A stretch of 12,384 bases of DNA from Candidatus Neomicrothrix sp. UBA4742 (GTDB lineage: Bacteria; Actinomycetota; Acidimicrobiia; Acidimicrobiales; Acidimicrobilacustridaceae), in contig DHIQ01000203.1 of the NCBI GenBank assembly GCA_002403895.1, positions 53,655 to 66,038 of the forward strand. The letters are read 5' to 3'. The position numbers and the translations under genes were made by a program. Of the stretch, positions 5,829 through 12,384 are shown one piece after another; positions within the stretch are counted from its first letter, which is position 1; the number at the start of each line of letters is the position of its first letter. The notes beneath the pieces are model-generated. The model worked only from the letters and a program-made list of their open reading frames with translations, was not told where the DNA came from and did no database searches.

Positions 5829-7103
5829 ATGACGACCGCCGAACAACCCACCAGCTCCGGACAATTCACCAACTCCGCGGGGCCGGACCAGCCCGATCAT
5901 CCGACGCATCCCGACATCGACCTCACCGGGGGGCCGTTCTACGGCAACGACCCCCATCCCCTGTTCACGTGGATGCGGGCCAACGCCCCCGTCTATTTCG
6001 ACGAGCACAGCGGTGTATGGGGCATCACCCGCTACGCCGATCTGAAGGCCATCTCCGCCGATCCGGCCACGTTCTCCAACGCCGGGGGGATCCGTCCCGA
6101 CAACGGCCCGCTGCCGATGATGATCGACATGGACGACCCCGACCACCTCCGTCGCCGCAAGCTGGTCAACAAGGGGTTCACGCCGCGTCGCGTGCGCGAC
6201 AGCGAGGAACGCATCCGCCTCGTGTGCGACTCCATCATCGACGCCGTGTGCGAACAGGGCTCGTGTGACCTCGTGCGCGACGTGGCCGCCCCCCTGCCCA
6301 TGATCATGATCGGCGACGCGTTGGGGGTCGCTCCCGAGGACCGAGACGATCTGCTGCGCTGGAGCGACGACATGGTCAGCTCCCTGAGCGGCTCGGCCTC
6401 GTCGGAGGAGGCGATCATGCGGGCCATGAACGCCTTCATGGAATACGAGGCGTACAGCGCCCGGGTCATCGCCGAGCGGCGGGCCAACCCCGGGGCCCAG
6501 GACCTCATGGGCATCCTGGTCGACGCCGAGGTGGACGGTGACCGACTCGACGACCTCGAGCTGTTGCACGAGTCGCTGCTCATCCTGGTCGGGGGCGACG
6601 AGACGACCCGCCACGTGATCAGCGGCGGCATGCACCAGCTGCTGTTGCACCCTGAGCAGCGTGACCGGCTGGCGGCCGAGCCCGAGGTCATGGCGAGCGC
6701 GGTAGAGGAGATGCTGCGCTGGGTTACACCCATTCGCAACATGGCCCGAACCGTGACCCGGGATGTGACCTTCGGCGGCCAGCCTCTGCGCGTAGGCCAG
6801 AAGCTGCTGCTGCTCTACCCGTCGGCCAACCGGGACGAGGACGTGTTCGACGATCCGTTCCGCTTCGACATCACCCGCACCCCGAACGACCACGTGGCCT
6901 TCGGGTTCGGCACCCACTTCTGTATGGGAGCCAGCCTGGCCCGCCTCGAGATCTCGATCATGGTGGAGCGCCTGCTGGCCCGGCTGCCCGACCTCGACGT
7001 CGTTGGTGAGACCCCGCTGCGGCCGGCTAACTTCGTGAGCGGCTACGAGCAGATGCCGGTCACGTTCACGCCCACCGCCAAGCTCGGCGTCAGCCCCGTC
7101 TGA
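5829..7103 (+). CDS. Cytochrome P450, CYP142-like (sterol side-chain oxidation type)
   Basis: This 424-residue protein is a complete soluble bacterial P450. It shows FSNAGGIRPD (82-91) and LPMMIDMDDPDHLRRRKLVN (95-114), the I-helix GGDETTRH (255-262) with acid-alcohol pair Glu258-Thr259, the K-helix ExxR at Glu294-Arg297, and the heme loop FGFGTHFCMG (358-367) with ligand Cys365. LRPANFVSG and EQMPVTFTP near the end also match my memory of M. tuberculosis CYP142, which oxidises the terminal side-chain carbon of cholesterol and cholestenone. Electrons would come from a ferredoxin and reductase encoded elsewhere. The start is ATG 5829, with AGGAG (5814-5818) overlapping the oxidoreductase stop; an upstream in-frame ATG inside that gene is not conserved. 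The first 30 residues are polar and variable. The P450 call is certain; the steroid substrate is inference from subfamily likeness and the Rv3520c-like neighbour. Confidence 0.95.
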   Translation: MTTAEQPTSSGQFTNSAGPDQPDHPTHPDIDLTGGPFYGNDPHPLFTWMRANAPVYFDEHSGVWGITRYADLKAISADPATFSNAGGIRPDNGPLPMMIDMDDPDHLRRRKLVNKGFTPRRVRDSEERIRLVCDSIIDAVCEQGSCDLVRDVAAPLPMIMIGDALGVAPEDRDDLLRWSDDMVSSLSGSASSEEAIMRAMNAFMEYEAYSARVIAERRANPGAQDLMGILVDAEVDGDRLDDLELLHESLLILVGGDETTRHVISGGMHQLLLHPEQRDRLAAEPEVMASAVEEMLRWVTPIRNMARTVTRDVTFGGQPLRVGQKLLLLYPSANRDEDVFDDPFRFDITRTPNDHVAFGFGTHFCMGASLARLEISIMVERLLARLPDLDVVGETPLRPANFVSGYEQMPVTFTPTAKLGVSPV

Positions 7104-7227
7104 CCAGGGTGGCGGTGACCCGCAGGCCGTCGGCGGCCGTCTCGGTGAGATCGGGGTCGTACCCGTAGCCCTGGGGATGGGTGAACTCAACGAGGCCGTC
7201 GACCTCGGTCAACTGGGAAGCCACCAC
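7090..7227 (-). CDS. Short reading frame or gene remnant of unknown function
   Basis: On the minus strand, two adjacent GTG codons (7225-7227 and 7222-7224) open a 45-residue frame ending in TGA at 7090-7092. It contains SQLTEVDGLVEF, THPQGYGYDPDL and TADGL-like segments. The composition looks coding: mixed acidic and hydrophobic residues and G/C-rich third positions, better than in the shadow frames nearby. The open frame continues upstream to 7407, but that part is Arg/Pro-rich, overlaps the acyltransferase gene and does not look coding. The frame overlaps the P450 end by 14 bases, tail to tail. No ribosome binding site is visible. I do not recognise it; it may be the 3' remnant of a lost gene or a chance frame. 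Confidence 0.25.
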   Translation of the reverse strand: MVASQLTEVDGLVEFTHPQGYGYDPDLTETAADGLRVTATLVRRG

Positions 7228-7242
7228 ATGGCGGACGGGGCC

Positions 7243-7281
7243 CCCTGGCGGCCTGTGAGCCTCGCATCGACGCCACCAGGG
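7243..7281 (-). terminator. Possible terminator hairpin after the acyltransferase gene
   Basis: CCCTGGCGGC (7243-7252) and GCCACCAGGG (7272-7281) form a 10-bp stem with a 19-base loop. The single mismatch on the plus strand becomes a U-G wobble in the minus-strand transcript, which favours function in that direction. It begins 11 bases after the acyltransferase stop at 7293. No T-tract follows. Confidence 0.4.
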
Positions 7282-7292
7282 CAGAGTCCGGT

Positions 7293-9311
7293 TCAGTGGC
7301 GGGCGGTGATGTCCCCGCTGGCGATCTGTCGGAGGCGAGGGCCGAGGAAGCGCTCGTAGACCTCCTTGGCGGTGGTGGCCGGCACGAGGTGCATTCCGTC
7401 GGGGCACAACCGCTCCCGCTCGCCGGTGGCGTCGATCCAGCCCTTCAGGTCGACCACCTCGGTCATCCCTGGCCGGTCGGCGGCCACCTCCTCGATGACC
7501 TGGTTGACGATGTCGACCCGGGCCCGATGGGTGTCGTTCCCCCGCTTCCAGTCGGGCGAAATCGTGACCAGCACCACCTTGGTGTGGGGTGAGGCGCCCT
7601 CGACGGCGTCCACCGCGGCCTCGAGTTCCGAGCGCAGGACCGCCCGGAAGCCGGGCTCCTCCAGGGTGTGCCAGCCGGGTCCCAGCGCGTGCAGCTTGCG
7701 AGGCACCGTGTCGATCATCCCGCCCGAGAACAGGGCGAGGTCCGGGTGGGATCGGGCGGCCAGGTCGGGCAGCTTGGTCGTCCAGTCACAGCCCTCGTTG
7801 GCGTCGAACACCTTCCCGCTGTGGTCGTCGAAGCTGAGCCGGAACGAGCCGCCCCGGGTGAGTGGGCAGCCCACGTTGGCGAAACCGGGCACCCCGATCG
7901 CCTGGTCGGTGTAAATCAGTCCTACACCCAGCATCAGCGCGGTGGAATCCCCGAACACCATCGCGGTGGGCCGGGTTCCCGTCGCCTTGGTCGCCGCCGA
8001 CACCGGGCCCAAGCCGGCAGGGGGCACGGTCACGGCGGCGCCGGGGTCACTCCAGCCGAAGCTCAAGAGCGAGGCGGGGGCGCCCGTCGCCCCGTCGAGC
8101 GAGCCGGAGCCAAGCGCATCGAACTGGGCCTGGGCGGCGGCGAAGTCGAGATCGGTCGAGGCCGGGGCCACGCCGAACACGCACACGGCGATGATCGTGG
8201 CCACCGCCGGCAGAACCAGCATCCGGGGCGCGGCTACCACCCAGCGACGGTTCCGGATGGGCGCCTCGAGCACCACCATCGACAGGGCGGCCAAGGCGAA
8301 GGTGGCGGCAATCGTAACCGGCGCCACGTACCAGGCGTCGGTCCCGGCCTCACGAAACGCCATGAGGATGGGCCAGTGAAACAGGTACACGGCGTAGCTG
8401 ATACGGCCGATGGCACGCAGCGGCTCCATGCTCAACGCCCGTTCGAGCACGCCGCCCCCAGTGGCCCCCAGCACCACGACCACCGTCAGCGCCGCGGCCA
8501 ACGCGAGGCCGCCCATCGCGTAGATCGGATCGTCGATCGAGGTCCGGGCCATGGCCGCCACCAACGCGGCCCCGGCGACCACGCTCAGGACACGCCACGT
8601 CGGGCCAGTGGGCAACCCACCCCGACGGGCGACGACCACGGCCAGCAGCACCCCGGCCAGCAACTCGGCGGCCCGCGAAAAGGTGGAGAGGTAGACCAGG
8701 TTGGCGTCGCCATGGTTGGCCGCGGTGTAGGCCAGCGAAGCGAGCAACATGAGCCCGACCACCCAGCCCAACGCCCGGGTCGACCATCCCCGCCAGCGCA
8801 GGACGGCCCACACCACCAGGGGCAGCACGAGATAGCACTGCTCCTCGATGGCAAGGGACCAGAAGTGCAGGACGGGGGAGTCGATGCCCGCCGCGCCGTA
8901 GGTCGCCCCCGAGGCCAGGGTGTGCCAGTTGGCCAGGTCGGCCAGCGACCACACGATGTCGGCGGAGAATGCCCTAGTGAGCCAGCCCTGGACCATCCAC
9001 ACCGTGGCCACCACGGCCAGCGTCACCAGCGAAGCCGGAAGCAGACGCCGCCCTCGGCGCGTCCAGAAGCTCCCCAGGGCAATGGTGGCGGTGGCCGCAT
9101 GCTCGGCCAGCAGCAGCCGGGTGATGAGGAACCCCGACAGCACGAAGAAGACGGTGACGCCCAGGAACCCCGCAGGCAGCCGGTCGGGCCATAGGTGGTA
9201 GGCCAGGACCGCCAGCACGGCCAGGGCTCGGAGGCCGTCCAGTCCGGGCAGGTGGGTCGCCGCCCGGTCCCTCCAATGCTGCTGATCCGCCAGATTGCTT
9301 GGAGCGTGCAA
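7293..9311 (-). CDS. Acyltransferase-3 (OafA/YrhL-like) membrane protein with C-terminal SGNH domain
   Basis: This 672-residue protein has two parts. Residues 20-380 form the multi-helix acyltransferase-3 domain: LPGLDGLRALAVLAVLAYHLW (20-41, with catalytic-type His39), GVTVFFVLSGFLITR (51-65), FWTRRGRRLLPA (82-93), HFWSLAIEEQCYLVLPL (149-165) and RISYAVYLFHWPIL (303-316). Residues 445-670 form an extracytoplasmic SGNH-type domain: GDST (454-457) with Ser456, and the DxxH pair Asp638 and His641 in CPDGMHL. Two cysteine-containing segments (GCPL, GCDW) may form a disulfide. Such fusions O-acetylate cell-surface glycans or glycolipids. The start is unusual: between the HdeD stop and the conserved domain the frame offers only TTG at 9311, with no Shine-Dalgarno sequence. 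It lies 57 bases downstream of the HdeD-like gene in the same direction. The target polymer is unknown. Confidence 0.92.
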   Translation of the reverse strand: MHAPSNLADQQHWRDRAATHLPGLDGLRALAVLAVLAYHLWPDRLPAGFLGVTVFFVLSGFLITRLLLAEHAATATIALGSFWTRRGRRLLPASLVTLAVVATVWMVQGWLTRAFSADIVWSLADLANWHTLASGATYGAAGIDSPVLHFWSLAIEEQCYLVLPLVVWAVLRWRGWSTRALGWVVGLMLLASLAYTAANHGDANLVYLSTFSRAAELLAGVLLAVVVARRGGLPTGPTWRVLSVVAGAALVAAMARTSIDDPIYAMGGLALAAALTVVVVLGATGGGVLERALSMEPLRAIGRISYAVYLFHWPILMAFREAGTDAWYVAPVTIAATFALAALSMVVLEAPIRNRRWVVAAPRMLVLPAVATIIAVCVFGVAPASTDLDFAAAQAQFDALGSGSLDGATGAPASLLSFGWSDPGAAVTVPPAGLGPVSAATKATGTRPTAMVFGDSTALMLGVGLIYTDQAIGVPGFANVGCPLTRGGSFRLSFDDHSGKVFDANEGCDWTTKLPDLAARSHPDLALFSGGMIDTVPRKLHALGPGWHTLEEPGFRAVLRSELEAAVDAVEGASPHTKVVLVTISPDWKRGNDTHRARVDIVNQVIEEVAADRPGMTEVVDLKGWIDATGERERLCPDGMHLVPATTAKEVYERFLGPRLRQIASGDITARH

Positions 9312-9335
9312 GCTATCGCAGCGGTGGGGAAGGTG

Positions 9336-9354
9336 CCGCCCGGTCCCGGGGCGG
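9336..9354 (-). terminator. Possible small hairpin between the HdeD-like and acyltransferase genes
   Basis: CCGCCC (9336-9341) pairs with GGGCGG (9349-9354) across a 7-base loop, all G-C pairs, 14 bases after the HdeD-like stop. It could be a weak terminator or attenuator that lowers acyltransferase expression. There is no T-tract, so chance in GC-rich DNA is a real alternative. Confidence 0.25.
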
Positions 9355-9368
9355 TCCCGACGCAGTGT

Positions 9369-9968
9369 TCAACGGGCGGACGCGATCAGCTTGTCGAAGT
9401 GCTTGGGCAGCCGCTTGACCTCGAAGGCGGCCACCAGCTCGAGCGCGCCCATCACGATGGCCCAGATGCCCACCAGCACGATGATGACCGTCAGCGTCTG
9501 GCCGGGGCGCCGCAGCGCCCAGATCCCCAGCACCGAGGACAAGATGCCGGCGCCCAGGGTGACCCCCCACAACGGCAGGCTGCCGTGGTTGGCCACCGCA
9601 CCGACGATGAGCACGATGCCGCTGACCAGCAGCCAGATGCCGATAAGGGCGGCGATGACCCGCAGCGTCGGCTCCGGCCAGGCCAGGATGACCACGCCGA
9701 GGCCGATGTTCAAGGCGCCGGTGACCCATGCCCAGCTGCGGGGTCCACCGTCCACCGGCGGGGTGAGGATGTCGAAGATGCCCCGAATCACGAAGACGAT
9801 GCCCACGAACAGAGCCAGGTTCTTCAGGGTCCAGTCGATCTGCAGGATGACCACGCCGGCGATGACGCTCAACAGGCCCATGATGGCGAACAGCCACCAC
9901 ACCTTGGCGATCTTCTCGACGTCCTCTCGGGTGATGTCGTCGATCTCCGGTACCGGGCTCATCAACAT
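9369..9968 (-). CDS. HdeD-family (DUF308) six-helix membrane protein
   Basis: This 199-residue protein consists of about six hydrophobic helices, at residues 23-42, 51-68, 79-96, 102-125, 132-151 and 158-181. They are arranged as three copies of a two-helix unit. Related starts are LSVIAGVVIL, LNIGLGVVIL and LSSVLGIWAL, with WP/RP-x-x-TL turns in the second and third units. This triplicated pattern is typical of the HdeD family, named after the E. coli acid-resistance membrane protein. The biochemical function is not established, and the acid-resistance link should not be assumed here. The start is ATG 9968, because GAGGAG lies 8 bases upstream on the minus strand; an open frame back to 10025 has no such signal, and ATG at 9962 is spaced too far. 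The C-terminus is basic (EVKRLPKHFDK) and probably cytoplasmic. Confidence 0.9.
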   Translation of the reverse strand: MLMSPVPEIDDITREDVEKIAKVWWLFAIMGLLSVIAGVVILQIDWTLKNLALFVGIVFVIRGIFDILTPPVDGGPRSWAWVTGALNIGLGVVILAWPEPTLRVIAALIGIWLLVSGIVLIVGAVANHGSLPLWGVTLGAGILSSVLGIWALRRPGQTLTVIIVLVGIWAIVMGALELVAAFEVKRLPKHFDKLIASAR

Positions 9969-10108
9969 GGCGGTCACTCCTCTCCACGGCGGGGCGCCGT
10001 TGCCCCCACCACGACGACCCGACACCCGGGCTCCTATCGAGGGTACGGCCGCCCACGGCGCCAGGGTGGGACGGTTGCCCCCGCCATCACCCCGCGATCA
10101 CCCCCACC

Positions 10109-10127
10109 GCCCCGGTCGGGTCGGGGC
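10109..10127 (-). terminator. Hairpin terminator candidate after the tetR gene
   Basis: GCCCCG (10109-10114) and CGGGGC (10122-10127) form a perfect 6-bp G-C stem with a 7-base loop, 3 bases after the TetR stop on the minus strand. It would end the efflux-tetR transcript before the HdeD-like gene. No T-tract is present. The 162-bp gap that holds it must also carry the HdeD promoter; only a bare TACCCT (10040-10045, minus) is visible there, without a convincing -35 box. Confidence 0.4.
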
Positions 10128-10130
10128 TGG

Positions 10131-10712
10131 TCAGGGAGCGCCGAGCAGGATGCAGATGGCGCCCGCCACCTTGTCGGCATAGGCCGTGGTCAACGGCTCA
10201 CGCGACACCAGGCGCCGGTAGAACAACGAGCCCGACGACATCGCCACCACCAGCTCGAAGTCGAAATCGGCGTCGATCTCCCCCCGGGCCACGGCACGTT
10301 CCAGCGCGCCGCGAACCACGAGCCGGCGCTGGCGACTGAAGGACTGCTGCAACGAGGCCACCGCCGGATCGGCCTCGGCGGCGAAGATCATGGGCGGCAG
10401 CAACCGGGCCGTGGCCGATCGGCTCAGCGTGGCGACCAGTTCCCGGAGGATGACCGTCAGGTCACCCCGCAGGGTGCCGGTGTCGGGTTCGGGGCACGCC
10501 GTGATGACGCTGGCCAGGGCATCGGCCATAAGCTGAGCCGGGTCGGGCCAGTGACGGTAGACGGTGGTGCGGGCCACGCCGGAGCGGGCCGAGATGGCCT
10601 CCACGCTGATGCCGACGAAGCTGACCTCACCCAGCAGCTCCGCGGTGGCGGCCAAGACCGCAGCCCGCGAGCGGGCCACCCGGGGATCGAGGACTTCCGC
10701 CGTCCCGCTCAC
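10131..10712 (-). CDS. TetR-family transcriptional regulator
   Basis: This 193-residue protein has the usual TetR length and layout. The N-terminal DNA-binding domain spans about residues 10-66: ARSRAAVLAATAELL is helix 1, and VEAISARSGVARTTVYRHW (37-55) is the helix-turn-helix with the family's TTVYRHW recognition-helix signature. The rest is a variable all-helical ligand-binding and dimer domain. The GTG start (10710-10712) overlaps the TGA of the efflux gene by 4 bases as GTGA, and GGAG lies 8 bases upstream inside that gene, so the two are translationally coupled. The arrangement suggests a drug- or metabolite-sensing repressor that controls its own efflux operon. Its operator would be expected upstream of the transporter, mostly beyond the window edge. 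The ligand is unknown. Confidence 0.93.
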   Translation of the reverse strand: MSGTAEVLDPRVARSRAAVLAATAELLGEVSFVGISVEAISARSGVARTTVYRHWPDPAQLMADALASVITACPEPDTGTLRGDLTVILRELVATLSRSATARLLPPMIFAAEADPAVASLQQSFSRQRRLVVRGALERAVARGEIDADFDFELVVAMSSGSLFYRRLVSREPLTTAYADKVAGAICILLGAP

Positions 10713-12364
10713 GCCGGCGGCTCCACGGATCCCACCGGGTCAACTGCTCCGACCGAGTCGATCGGTGCGCCGGAGTCCTCTGCGGTGCCGGCGTCTTCCG
10801 GTACGCCCGGCATCGGCACCGGGGTACGGGGGAGGTAGATGAGCACGATGCCGGCACACACGAGGGCCACCACCGCGGCCACCACCAGGGCGGCGCCCAT
10901 AGCATCGGTGAAGGCCACCTTGGCCTCGGTGGCCAGCTGCGCACCCGCTGGGCCCAGGCTCTTGCCCGCGCCATACGCCCCACCCACCGAATCGCGGGCC
11001 TGCCCGGCGAGCAGAGCGGGCAGGCCGGCCACCTTGGTGGCCATGGTGGAGCGATAGGCCGACGCCACCAGGCTGCCGACCACCGCGATACCAAGGGCTC
11101 CCCCCACCTCACGGGTGGTGTCGTTCACCGCCGAGCCCACTCCGGACTTGGCCAGCGGCACCGACGACACGATGGCGTTGGTGGCGGGTGCGGTGGTGCA
11201 GGCCATCCCGATACCCATGATGACCAAGCCGAAGGCCACCATCCCGTAGTTGCTCGTGGGGGTCAGCGAGGCCATCACCAGCAGGCCGATGGCCACCAGG
11301 GTGAGACCGAACGCCTGGACCCGGGCTTGGCCGAAGCGGGCCACGAACCCGGCGCTGCGGGGGGCGAAGATGACGAGCATGAAGGCCAGCGGCAGCGTGG
11401 CCAGCCCCGCCTGGAACGGCGAGAAGCCGAGCACGAACTGCAGGTACTGGGTCAGCACGAAGAACAGGCCGAACATGGCGAAGAACGTGAGGGTAATGGT
11501 GGTCGCCCCCACGCTGAAGCGGCGGTTGGCGAAGAACGCCATGGGCAGCATGGGGTGCGGGTTGTGGCGCTCCCAGGCCACGAAACCGACGGCGAAGACG
11601 GCGAACAGGGCGAAGCCGGCCACCGTCTCCGGCGATCCCCAGCCGTTCACCGGGGCTTCGATGATGGCGTAGAGCAGCGAGGCGAGGGCCACCACGCTCA
11701 GCAGGGCGCCGATCGGATCGAGCTTGCCGTGGTTGGGGTCCTTCGAGGTCGGGACGAGCACGGCACCGGCGGCGATGGCCACGATGACGATGGGCACGTT
11801 CACGAAGAACACCGATCCCCACCAGAAGTGCTCGAGCAGGAACCCGCTCATCACCGGGCCGATGGCGGCGCCAGCCCCGGCGAACCCGGCCCAGATGGCG
11901 ATGGCCCGAGCCCGCTCCCCGGGCGGGAAGACATTGGCCAGGATCGACAGCGTGGCCGGCATGACGAACGCCGCTCCCAGGCCCATCAGCGCCCGGGTGG
12001 CGATGAGCTGGTTGGGGCTGTTGGACAGGGTGGCCAGCAAGGAAGCGATGCCGAAGATGACGAGGCCGAGCTGGAGCGCGCCCCTGCGTCCGAACCGGTC
12101 GCCGAGCGCGCCCGCCGGGAGCAGCAGGCCGGCGAACACGATGGCGTAGGCGTCGACGATCCACTGCAGCTGGGTGCTGGTGGCCAGAAGGTCGCGCTGC
12201 AGGGTGGGCAGCGCCACGTTGAGCGCGCTGTTGCCCACCACCACGAGCACCAGGCTGAGGCACAAGACGACGAGGATCTTCCAGCGCCGTTCGTAGACGG
12301 CCGGGTCGATCGGGGGCCCGGCCGGGCCGCTGGTTCCGGGAGCGGGGATGTCAGCGGTGGTCAT
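10709..12364 (-). CDS. DHA2-family (EmrB/QacA-like) MFS drug efflux transporter
   Basis: This 551-residue inner-membrane protein has about 14 hydrophobic segments, as in the 14-helix proton-coupled DHA2 efflux family. Family marks are NSALNVALPTLQRDL (45-59) in helix 1, TQLQWIVDAYAIVFAGLLLP (64-83), motif A GALGDRFGRRG (85-95), Arg124 in ATRALMGLG, and the antiporter motif C around AGFAGAGAAIGPVMSGFL (159-176). Near the end, SAVNDTTREVGGALGIAVVGS is also typical. The C-terminal 40 residues are hydrophilic, Pro/Asp/Glu-rich and variable. ATG 12364 is preferred over an in-frame TTG at 12373. Only 20 bases of upstream sequence are in the window, with a weak purine stretch (GAACGAG, minus strand), so promoter and operator are not visible. 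The overlapping tetR gene follows. Substrates cannot be read from sequence. Confidence 0.94.
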   Translation of the reverse strand: MTTADIPAPGTSGPAGPPIDPAVYERRWKILVVLCLSLVLVVVGNSALNVALPTLQRDLLATSTQLQWIVDAYAIVFAGLLLPAGALGDRFGRRGALQLGLVIFGIASLLATLSNSPNQLIATRALMGLGAAFVMPATLSILANVFPPGERARAIAIWAGFAGAGAAIGPVMSGFLLEHFWWGSVFFVNVPIVIVAIAAGAVLVPTSKDPNHGKLDPIGALLSVVALASLLYAIIEAPVNGWGSPETVAGFALFAVFAVGFVAWERHNPHPMLPMAFFANRRFSVGATTITLTFFAMFGLFFVLTQYLQFVLGFSPFQAGLATLPLAFMLVIFAPRSAGFVARFGQARVQAFGLTLVAIGLLVMASLTPTSNYGMVAFGLVIMGIGMACTTAPATNAIVSSVPLAKSGVGSAVNDTTREVGGALGIAVVGSLVASAYRSTMATKVAGLPALLAGQARDSVGGAYGAGKSLGPAGAQLATEAKVAFTDAMGAALVVAAVVALVCAGIVLIYLPRTPVPMPGVPEDAGTAEDSGAPIDSVGAVDPVGSVEPPA

Positions 12365-12384
12365 CGAGGTCAACTCGTTCTCAG

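Noticed and set aside
5604..7190. Minus-strand open frame of 528 codons opposite the P450
   Set aside because: It is entirely antisense to the F420-oxidoreductase end and the P450, has no recognisable domain and ends in Arg-rich sequence.
7668..10838. Two long plus-strand frames (7668-9194 and 9195-10838) opposite the acyltransferase, HdeD and TetR genes
   Set aside because: Their translations are Gly/His/Gln/Arg-rich shadow sequence; the minus strand has well-supported genes throughout.
1..12384. CRISPR arrays, tRNA/rRNA genes, insertion sequences, prophage or toxin-antitoxin genes
   Set aside because: No regularly spaced repeats, cloverleaf-like sequences, transposase motifs or terminal inverted repeats were seen on either strand.

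Overview
The window is GC-rich DNA (roughly 70% G+C, strong G/C at third codon positions) with tightly packed genes. It reads as a chromosomal segment of a high-GC actinobacterium. An F420-type LLM oxidoreductase, a CYP142-like P450 close to mycobacterial proteins, and frequent GTG/TTG starts support this. The class Acidimicrobiia is my best guess, but that is inference. I see no transposase, integrase, phage gene, tRNA, rRNA or CRISPR array.

Layout, plus strand: (1) 1-3070 is a cobalamin block. It holds the 3' end of cbiB, a compact PLP-dependent cobC-type threonine-phosphate decarboxylase, and a 503-residue protein that joins a HAD phosphatase-like domain to a complete CobT. (2) 3193-4679 is a translationally coupled pair, a low-molecular-weight protein tyrosine phosphatase followed by a fructosamine/ribulosamine-3-kinase, a known pairing for repair of glycated protein. 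(3) 4730-7103 is an LLM-class F420-dependent oxidoreductase followed by a CYP142-like P450. A perfect 19-bp palindrome lies over the likely promoter. Both proteins resemble the mycobacterial neighbours Rv3520c and CYP142 (Rv3518c), which sit in sterol-catabolism territory.

Layout, minus strand: (4) 7293-9968 carries an HdeD-like six-helix membrane protein followed downstream by an acyltransferase-3/SGNH envelope acyltransferase. (5) 10131-12364 carries a 14-helix DHA2 drug-efflux MFS protein followed by an overlapping TetR regulator. The two gene sets converge at about 7100, where a short minus-strand reading frame of unknown nature overlaps the end of the P450.

The most notable items are the HAD-CobT fusion (the HAD part could supply the alpha-ribazole-phosphate phosphatase step), the 19-bp palindrome governing the F420/P450 pair, the shortened CobC-like enzyme with a repeat-built N-terminal extension, and the Pro/Gly-rich tail on the tyrosine phosphatase. 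I do not see a clearly new multi-gene system. Most genes belong to known families, and the novelty lies in architecture and regulation.
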